DNA from: Paraktedonobacter sp036384215
GTDB lineage: Bacteria > Chloroflexota > Ktedonobacteria > Ktedonobacterales > Ktedonobacteraceae
DNA length: 7,205 nt
Direction: 5' to 3'
NCBI GenBank assembly: GCA_036384215.1
Contig: DASVMX010000109.1
Span: 1 to 7,205 of the forward strand
Shown: in pieces, positions 1-3,743 of the stretch
Layout: each line of letters starts with the position of its first letter
How positions within the stretch are numbered: position 1 is the first letter of the stretch
Made by a program: the position numbers and the translations under genes
Notes under the pieces: generated by a model
Databases searched by the model: none
Seen by the model: only the letters and a program-made list of their open reading frames with translations
What the model was told of the DNA's origin: nothing

Positions 1-81
1 GTCCCATTTTTCGCGGCGCCTTGCTGTCTGACTGTTTTGTCACACTGCTTAGCCGGTTGAGGTCCAAAAATGTCCACCCCA

Positions 82-96
82 AAAGGTACTACCTTT
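82..96. promoter_or_regulatory. 15-bp palindrome, candidate operator
   Basis: AAAGGTA-C-TACCTTT is a perfect inverted repeat with 7-bp arms around a single central C. It lies just upstream of an AT-rich stretch with a -10-like hexamer GATAAT (103-108), about where a repressor or activator would bind to control the downstream lipoprotein. The GGTA/TACC half-site recurs as TACC (110-113) and GGTA (122-125), bracketing the likely start of transcription. I see no convincing -35 box at the right distance. The operator role is an inference from symmetry and position, and no regulator family can be assigned. Confidence 0.4.
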
Positions 97-102
97 AAGC
101 AG

Positions 103-108
103 GATAAT
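103..108 (+). promoter_or_regulatory. possible -10 element for the lipoprotein gene
   Basis: GATAAT matches the bacterial -10 consensus TATAAT at five of six positions. It sits 107 bases before the chosen lipoprotein start, which would give a leader of roughly 100 nt. There is no recognisable -35 at 16-18 bp, so the promoter would be weak or activator-dependent. The overlapping TAATAT (105-110) is an alternative register. Confidence 0.3.
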
Positions 109-215
109 ATACCAATTTATAGGTAGAAAGGGATATGATCAAAAAGCAATCAAGCGATGATAATTTCTCGGCCATCTTCTCCGACCGTGGAAGAGGATTG
201 GAAAGAAGGGAATCT

Positions 216-884
216 ATGCGAAAACACGCACAGCCGGGCCTGAGCGCCGTCATACTCGCGCTGCTGGTAATGCTGCTGGCCGCGTGCGCGGGCACGGGCT
301 CCGCGGGCAACCAGGGTCAGGCTCAAACTACGCCAACCGCGAACACGACGAGCGCCGCGAATGTGACGGCGACGGCGGCGATAACTACCCCCACGCCATC
401 CCCAACGCCCAAACCCAAAAAGACCGCAACACCCAAACCAACACCCACTACCGCGACCAATTATCTGACCTCTACCTCGGCAGCCCAGGCCGTCTTTCAA
501 TTGGTCAACCAGGAGCGCGCCAGCAAAGGCCTGCCAGCTTTCAAATGGAGTAGCGGACTGGTCAGAAGCGCGCACCTGCACAACCTGTGGATGCTGCGCG
601 ATAATAAACTTTCGCACCAGCTCCCCGGCGAAGCCGGGCTGTTCCCGCGCATCAATGCGCAGGGGGTCTACGGCAGCATGGTCGCCGAAAACATCGGCTA
701 TGGCTGGGGCAACGCCGTCAAGGCCGCGCTCGGCTTAAACACCTCAATGTTCAATGAAACCCCACCTGACGATGGCCACCGCCTGAACATTCTCTCCAAA
801 GCCACAATCATTGGCATTGATGTGATCGTCAACCCCAAAAACAACCAGGTCTGGCTGACCGAAGATTTCGCGCAAACAGCATAA
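216..884 (+). CDS. CAP/SCP-domain lipoprotein (secreted, membrane-anchored)
   Basis: This 222-residue protein begins with a classic lipoprotein signal: a basic n-region (MRKH), a hydrophobic stretch, then the lipobox LAAC with lipidated Cys24. Residues about 25-87 are a low-complexity Ala/Thr/Pro/Lys spacer, with a TP/KP-rich core at 57-81, suited to holding the domain off the membrane. Residues about 88-220 form a CAP (SCP/PR-1, Pfam PF00188-like) domain: VNQER (97-101), AHLHN with His120 and His122, SHQ (133-135), AENIG (157-161) and GHRLNIL (187-193). Bacterial CAP proteins are extracellular and mostly of unknown biochemical role, so no substrate is assigned. I chose ATG 216 because it puts the signal peptide at the N-terminus and has an AGAAGGGA ribosome site just upstream. 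An in-frame ATG at 135 would add 27 hydrophilic residues before the signal and has its purine run only 2 nt away. The stop lies inside the following hairpin. Confidence 0.87.
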   Translation: MRKHAQPGLSAVILALLVMLLAACAGTGSAGNQGQAQTTPTANTTSAANVTATAAITTPTPSPTPKPKKTATPKPTPTTATNYLTSTSAAQAVFQLVNQERASKGLPAFKWSSGLVRSAHLHNLWMLRDNKLSHQLPGEAGLFPRINAQGVYGSMVAENIGYGWGNAVKAALGLNTSMFNETPPDDGHRLNILSKATIIGIDVIVNPKNNQVWLTEDFAQTA

Positions 885-938
885 GGTTTAGCATGCAGCT
901 CAATGCGTTTCCTGCGTGAAAGCTCCATGCTAAACCTT
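883..938. terminator. 18-bp hairpin after the lipoprotein gene, probable terminator
   Basis: AAGGTTTAGCATGCAGCT (883-900) pairs with AGCTCCATGCTAAACCTT (921-938), giving 18 positions with one mismatch and a 20-nt loop. The left arm starts inside the TAA stop codon. The right arm is followed by only one further T before G, so the U-tract is poor for a canonical intrinsic terminator. It could still end transcription or protect the mRNA 3' end, and it sits just before the next gene's promoter candidate. The stem is directly visible; the function is inferred. Confidence 0.55.
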
Positions 939-965
939 TGCACTGGTGTGCTCGCATGTTAGAAT
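938..965 (+). promoter_or_regulatory. extended -10 promoter candidate for the class V PLP enzyme
   Basis: TAGAAT (960-965) matches the -10 consensus at five of six bases and is directly preceded by TGT (957-959), the TGn extended -10 motif. TTGCAC (938-943) lies 16 bp upstream as a weak -35, sharing TTG with the consensus. Transcription would start near 972 and give a leader of about 48 nt. The -35 begins at the last base of the upstream hairpin, so terminator and promoter are packed together. Confidence 0.5.
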
Positions 966-1019
966 AACATCAGCAAGGCCACTTGTATTTTTCTCATAGC
1001 AAAGGATAGAAATCGGACC

Positions 1020-2195
1020 ATGGCATTTGACCTCCAACGCGCGCGCCAGGAGACACCGGGCTGCGAGCATGTTCTGCATTTTAATAACGCCGGCTCGGCG
1101 CTGCCGCCTCAAGCTGTCCTCGACGCGACCATCGCGCATCTTCAGTTAGAGGCCCGCATCGGTGGCTACGAAGCTGCCGCGCAGGCTACGAACGCAATCG
1201 AGCACACTTATGACGCGGTTGCGCAACTGCTTGGCTGCTCGCGCGATGAGGTCGCACTGGTCGAAAGCGCCACACGCGCCTGGGATATGGCCTTCTATTC
1301 CATCCCCTTCAAAGCGGGCGATCGCATCCTGACCGCCATGGCCGAATACGCCAGCAACTACATCGCCTATCTCCAGATCGCGCGCAAGACCGGCGTACAC
1401 ATCGAGGTCATCCCCAACGACGAACACGGCCAGATCTCCATCGCAGCGCTGCGCCAGATGATTGACGAACGCGTCAAGCTCATCGCCATCACCCACGTTC
1501 CCACCAGCGGCGGACTGGTCAATCCTGCCGTCGAAGTAGGCAAGATCGCCCGCCAGCACAGCATCCTCTATCTGCTCGACGCCTGCCAATCGGTGGGGCA
1601 AATGCCCATCAACGTCGAAACCATTGGCTGCGATCTGCTCTCAGCCACGGGCCGCAAATACCTGCGCGGCCCCCGCGGCACCGGCTTCCTCTACGTGCGC
1701 GGCTCTGTGCTCGACACGTTGGAGCCACCCATGCTTGATCTGCACTCGGCGAAATGGACCGCGCCCGACCTCTACGAAATGCTGCCCAACGCCCGGCGCT
1801 TTGAGAGTTGGGAAAGCAGCCTCGCCACGCGCATCGGCCTCGGCGTAGCCATCGACTACGCTCTGCAATGGAGCCTGAACACTATCTGGCAGCGGGTGCG
1901 CGACCTCGCTTACAGCCTGCGCACCCGCCTCAGCCCCATCCCCGGCGTTATCGTCCACGACCGCGGCACCACTCAGTGCGGCATCGTCACCTTCACCGTC
2001 GAAGGCCGCGATCCGGTCGCCATCAAGCAAACCCTCGCCAGCCAGCACATCAATGTCACCGTCGCCGAACGCAGCGGCACACTGCTCGACCTCAACGAAC
2101 GCGGCCTCACCAGCATGGTGCGCGCCTCCGTCCACTATTACAACTCCGAAGCCGAAATCGAACGCTTCGTCCATACCATAGAAGCGCTGGCATAA
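1020..2195 (+). CDS. class V aminotransferase-fold PLP-dependent enzyme (EgtE / isopenicillin-N-epimerase-like)
   Basis: This 391-residue protein is complete and close to the usual length of class V (fold type I) PLP enzymes. Visible landmarks in order are: an N-terminal FNNAGSALPP (21-30) typical of the group; SATRAW (83-88) in the phosphate-binding area; THVPTSGG (158-165); LLDACQSVG (185-193), where Asp187 should contact the pyridine nitrogen and Gln190 the PLP ring; SATGRKYLRGPRGTGFLYV (208-226), with Lys213 the expected Schiff-base lysine; and VRASVHYYN (367-375), with Arg368 the likely carboxylate-binding residue. The RAGHHC-type active-site Cys loop of SufS desulfurases is absent, so sulfur mobilisation for Fe-S clusters is unlikely. 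The EARIGGYEAA segment (44-53) recalls the ergothioneine C-S lyase EgtE, but no egtB or egtD is nearby and the substrate cannot be fixed. The start has AAAGGA at 1001-1006, rather far (13 nt). The gene faces the acetyltransferase tail to tail. Confidence 0.88.
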   Translation: MAFDLQRARQETPGCEHVLHFNNAGSALPPQAVLDATIAHLQLEARIGGYEAAAQATNAIEHTYDAVAQLLGCSRDEVALVESATRAWDMAFYSIPFKAGDRILTAMAEYASNYIAYLQIARKTGVHIEVIPNDEHGQISIAALRQMIDERVKLIAITHVPTSGGLVNPAVEVGKIARQHSILYLLDACQSVGQMPINVETIGCDLLSATGRKYLRGPRGTGFLYVRGSVLDTLEPPMLDLHSAKWTAPDLYEMLPNARRFESWESSLATRIGLGVAIDYALQWSLNTIWQRVRDLAYSLRTRLSPIPGVIVHDRGTTQCGIVTFTVEGRDPVAIKQTLASQHINVTVAERSGTLLDLNERGLTSMVRASVHYYNSEAEIERFVHTIEALA

Positions 2196-2235
2196 ATTTT
2201 CTTCCCACATCAAATCAATTATCAGGGAAGAAAAT
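2196..2235. repeat. alternative hairpin overlapping the palindrome's left arm
   Basis: ATTTTCTTCCC (2196-2206) pairs perfectly with GGGAAGAAAAT (2225-2235), leaving an 18-nt loop (2207-2224). This fold uses bases that also pair within the 80-bp palindrome, so the two structures exclude each other. The same 11-mer appears again in direct orientation at 2258-2268. Confidence 0.8.
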
Positions 2236-2286
2236 ACAGGCAGCGCGCGCTGCCTGTATTTTCTTCCCTGATAATTGATTTGATGT
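2207..2286. repeat. 80-bp perfect palindrome (40-bp arms, no spacer) between convergent genes
   Basis: Bases 2207-2246 are the exact reverse complement of 2247-2286, with no mismatch and no loop. The centre is GCGC|GCGC. It begins 11 nt after the aminotransferase TAA and ends 11 nt before the acetyltransferase stop triplet, so its axis is exactly midway between them. Such long uninterrupted palindromes can extrude as cruciforms and are usually unstable during replication. The inner part reads as a bidirectional terminator, listed separately. An extra copy of ATTTTCTTCCC just outside the left arm (2196-2206) gives the element a second possible fold. Confidence 0.95.
2225..2268. terminator. bidirectional intrinsic terminator core of the palindrome
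   Basis: The GC-rich stem ACAGGCAGCGC / GCGCTGCCTGT (2236-2257) is flanked by GGGAAGAAAAT on the left and ATTTTCTTCCC on the right. On either strand an RNA polymerase therefore meets a strong GC hairpin followed by ATTTTCTT. This is the expected layout of an intrinsic terminator shared by two convergent genes. The T-tract is only four uninterrupted Ts, so efficiency is uncertain. Confidence 0.7.
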
Positions 2287-2297
2287 AAAAAGAGATT

Positions 2298-2744
2298 CTA
2301 GCGGCGGTAGACATCTGCGAAAGAGCGCTCCATCACCCGCTCAGGCATGCGCGACGGCTCAAAGCCCACCTTTTGATAGAGCCCGTGCGCGTCCCGCGTC
2401 ATCAACATCCAGCGCCGCAGCCCTTGCAGTTCGGGATGGGCCACAACCATTTCCATCAGCCACGTACTCAAACCCTGGCCACGATACTCCTCAAGAATAA
2501 AAACATCGCTCACATAGGCAAACGTCGCGTAATCGCTGATCACCCGCGCAAACCCCACCTGGCGCGTCCCATGATACACGCCAAAGGACAGCGAATGCTC
2601 CAGCGAACGCTCCACCACAGCACGCGGAATCCCCTCCGCCCAGTACGAACGGCTCAAAAAGCCATGAATCACCTCAACATCCAACCGCCCCCGCTCCGTA
2701 CTCACCATATACTTGCCGCGTTCCCAGGTCTGCTCCATAATCAT
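2298..2744 (-). CDS. GNAT family N-acetyltransferase
   Basis: This 148-residue protein fits a single GNAT domain, which transfers an acetyl group from acetyl-CoA to an amine. Motif A is clear: YVSDVFILEEYRGQGLS, with Arg88-Gly89-Gln90-Gly91 forming the pyrophosphate-binding loop after a beta-strand and before the helix STWLMEMVV. Motif B follows as DAHGLYQKVGFEP, with Tyr123 the usual general-acid position. GVYHGTRQVGFARVISD (55-71) is the central hairpin. The substrate is not evident; small-molecule acetylation is a common role. The start was set at the ATG at 2744-2742 because AAGGAGG lies 8 nt upstream. An in-frame GTG at 2750 is too close (2 nt), and an ATG at 2738 is also possible. The gene is transcribed alone, convergent with the PLP enzyme and divergent from the PfpI gene. 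Confidence 0.88.
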   Translation of the reverse strand: MIMEQTWERGKYMVSTERGRLDVEVIHGFLSRSYWAEGIPRAVVERSLEHSLSFGVYHGTRQVGFARVISDYATFAYVSDVFILEEYRGQGLSTWLMEMVVAHPELQGLRRWMLMTRDAHGLYQKVGFEPSRMPERVMERSFADVYRR

Positions 2745-2752
2745 CAACACGC

Positions 2753-2759
2753 CCTCCTT
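2753..2759 (-). promoter_or_regulatory. ribosome binding site deciding the GNAT start
   Basis: Read on the minus strand this is AAGGAGG, a near-perfect Shine-Dalgarno sequence. Its spacing is 2 nt to GTG 2750, 5 nt to TTG 2747 and 8 nt to ATG 2744, so the ATG is strongly preferred. Confidence 0.8.
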
Positions 2760-2884
2760 GATAATAGCTACTCAAGATAAAAGCAAGATAATACCCACAA
2801 GTGTGCGCGCCCAACGCCGACCGCGCAACAGCCAATCTCTTCCCCGCCACTGAGCCATTCCAAATCGAACCATTCCACCACGCA

Positions 2885-2916
2885 TTTTCGTGCCATCCCA
2901 CAGGATGGCACGAAAA
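2885..2916. repeat. 14-bp perfect hairpin with 4-nt loop in the divergent region
   Basis: TTTTCGTGCCATCC (2885-2898) and GGATGGCACGAAAA (2903-2916) are exact reverse complements around CACA. A T-run opens the stem and an A-run closes it on both strands, so no U-tract follows on either strand and it is not a normal intrinsic terminator. It lies about 40 bp upstream of the PfpI-gene -10 box, so a regulator-binding site or a mobile-type small repeat are both possible. Which is right cannot be told from one copy. Confidence 0.8.
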
Positions 2917-2955
2917 GTCTCCGACATAACAGCCTGGATCTGTTTTTCGCACACG

Positions 2956-2964
2956 TGTTATAAT
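2956..2964 (+). promoter_or_regulatory. extended -10 promoter for the PfpI-family gene
   Basis: TATAAT (2959-2964) is a perfect -10 consensus preceded by TGT (2956-2958), the extended -10 motif. The best -35 is poor (TGGATC at 2935-2940, 18 bp away), which extended -10 promoters tolerate. Transcription should start near 2971, leaving a leader of about 100 nt. The palindrome ACACGTGT (2951-2958) overlaps the upstream edge and could be a protein-binding site. Confidence 0.65.
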
Positions 2965-3057
2965 AACAGCTATAGCGACCAACCGGCCTGCTTTCGTCGC
3001 TGAACGATGAGGGGGTGAGAGGTTGTTTACTGGAGATTGAGCTGTACATGAGTCTGC

Positions 3058-3064
3058 AAGGGGG
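3058..3064 (+). promoter_or_regulatory. ribosome binding site deciding the PfpI start
   Basis: AAGGGGG ends 7 nt before ATG 3072. The upstream in-frame candidates, GTG 3015 and ATG 3048, have a purine run that touches the codon or a weak GGAG 12 nt away, so 3072 is preferred. Confidence 0.65.
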
Positions 3065-3071
3065 CATTGTG

Positions 3072-3605
3072 ATGAGTACTTTGCGTTTACAGGGCCAGAC
3101 GATTGGGTACCTGGTGGGGGCAGAGGTTGAGGACCTGGAGTACTGGGTGCCGTTGATGCGTTTACGCGAGGAGGGAGCAGCGGTAATTTCTATTGGCCTC
3201 AACACGGAGCCGCTGCGGGGAAAACATGGCCTGGAGATTACGCCCGAGGTGGGCATTGCCGATGCTCCAAGCGCGGACGAGCTGCACGGGCTGGTGATTC
3301 CCGGCGGGTGGGCTCCTGATAAGCTGCGCCGCGATCAGCGGGTTTTGCAACTGGTGCGCGAAATGGATGCGCGCAATAAGATTATCGGGATTATCTGCCA
3401 CGGCGGCTGGGTGCCAATCTCCGCGGGGATTATGCGCGGGCGTAAGGCGACGGGCAGCACCGGGATCAAAGATGATATTACCAACGCTGGCGGCATCTGG
3501 GTTGATACACCAGCTTTCCGCGAGGGCAACCTGGTCTGGGGCCGCGTGGTCGCTGATATCCCCGACTTCTGCCGCGAACTGGTCGCCGCGCTGGCTGGCA
3601 GCTAG
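3072..3605 (+). CDS. DJ-1/PfpI family protein
   Basis: This 177-residue protein has the length and landmarks of single-domain bacterial PfpI-like proteins (class I glutamine amidotransferase-like fold). GYLVGAEVEDLEYWVPL sits near the N-terminus, with Glu20 matching the conserved acid of the FED motif. LVIPGGWAPDKLR (74-86) and IIGIICHGGW (103-112) follow, where Cys109 at the nucleophile elbow and His110 complete the usual Cys-His-Glu set. The C-terminal part GNLVWGRVVADIPDFCREL (152-170) matches the family's closing strand and helix. Members have been described as proteases, glyoxalase III and protein or nucleotide deglycases, and the true role is disputed; a stress or carbonyl-damage role is a reasonable inference. 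Upstream in-frame starts (GTG 3015, ATG 3048) would add 19 or 8 residues that do not look like the family. Its stop is a lone TAG in the same frame as metH. Confidence 0.88.
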   Translation: MSTLRLQGQTIGYLVGAEVEDLEYWVPLMRLREEGAAVISIGLNTEPLRGKHGLEITPEVGIADAPSADELHGLVIPGGWAPDKLRRDQRVLQLVREMDARNKIIGIICHGGWVPISAGIMRGRKATGSTGIKDDITNAGGIWVDTPAFREGNLVWGRVVADIPDFCRELVAALAGS

Positions 3606-3641
3606 CCGGTTCTCCTGGCTCGCTTTCTCTTGCCTGTACCG

Positions 3642-3656
3642 GAGAGACGATCTCTC
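3642..3656. terminator. short hairpin after the PfpI gene, weak terminator candidate
   Basis: GAGAGA (3642-3647) pairs with TCTCTC (3651-3656) around CGA and is followed by TT. The stem is short and only moderately GC-rich. ACCGG (3638-3642) can alternatively pair with CCGGT (3606-3610), just after the stop. The rest of the 138-bp gap to metH shows no riboswitch signature that I recognise and no clear promoter, so read-through transcription into metH is possible. Confidence 0.25.
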
Positions 3657-3733
3657 TTAAGAATAGAAATCTCGCCCATGGTGTTCACAGATCGGTTGCC
3701 TATCATCCTGGCCCATGACATCAGGGGAATTTT

Positions 3734-3738
3734 GGAGG
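3734..3738 (+). promoter_or_regulatory. ribosome binding site deciding the metH start
   Basis: GGAGG, within TTGGAGGAAAAC, ends 5 nt before GTG 3744. The alternative in-frame ATG at 3678 has no purine-rich site at a useful distance. Confidence 0.7.
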
Positions 3739-3743
3739 AAAAC

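Larger units (their letters stand above)
2745..3071. other. divergent intergenic region
   Basis: About 327 bases separate the start of the acetyltransferase (-) from the start of the PfpI protein (+). It contains the minus-strand ribosome site, an AT-rich stretch (2760-2797), a GC-rich middle with no gene I can support, a 14-bp perfect hairpin (2885-2916) and the extended -10 promoter (2956-2964). Minus-strand reading frames crossing it have no ribosome site and no recognisable protein. I could not settle on a promoter for the acetyltransferase; TATTAT read on the minus strand just upstream of the AT-rich stretch is only a weak candidate. Confidence 0.6.

Noticed and set aside
1..81. Possible tail of an upstream gene or a promoter (TTGTCA at 37-42)
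   Set aside because: No coding frame is recognisable, and TTGTCA has no -10 box at 16-18 bp.
135..215. Upstream ATG extending the lipoprotein by 27 residues
   Set aside because: It would bury the signal peptide behind a charged stretch, and its purine run is only 2 nt from the codon.
150..617. 155-codon minus-strand frame opposite the lipoprotein
   Set aside because: It is Arg/Gly-rich and low complexity, the mirror of the Thr/Pro/Ala spacer; no homology is recognisable.
1641..2213. 190-codon minus-strand frame and 156-codon plus-strand frame (1808-2278) over the PLP enzyme
   Set aside because: Both have biased Arg/His/Pro- or Asp/Gly/Ala-rich composition, typical of out-of-frame reading of a GC-rich gene, and overlap well-supported coding sequence.
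3007..3018. Minimal leader ORF ATG-AGG-GGG-TGA before the PfpI gene
   Set aside because: Three codons with no positioned ribosome site and no attenuator-like hairpin nearby; likely chance.
2674..3256. Minus-strand frames (2674-2982, 2768-3256) crossing the divergent region
   Set aside because: They run through the hairpin and the plus-strand promoter, show no domain or ribosome site, and overlap the PfpI coding region.
3606..3743. Possible SAM, SAH or cobalamin riboswitch upstream of metH
   Set aside because: The 138-nt gap is short, and I could not find the conserved cores of these riboswitches or a convincing multi-stem fold. A covariance-model search (Rfam/Infernal) would be decisive.
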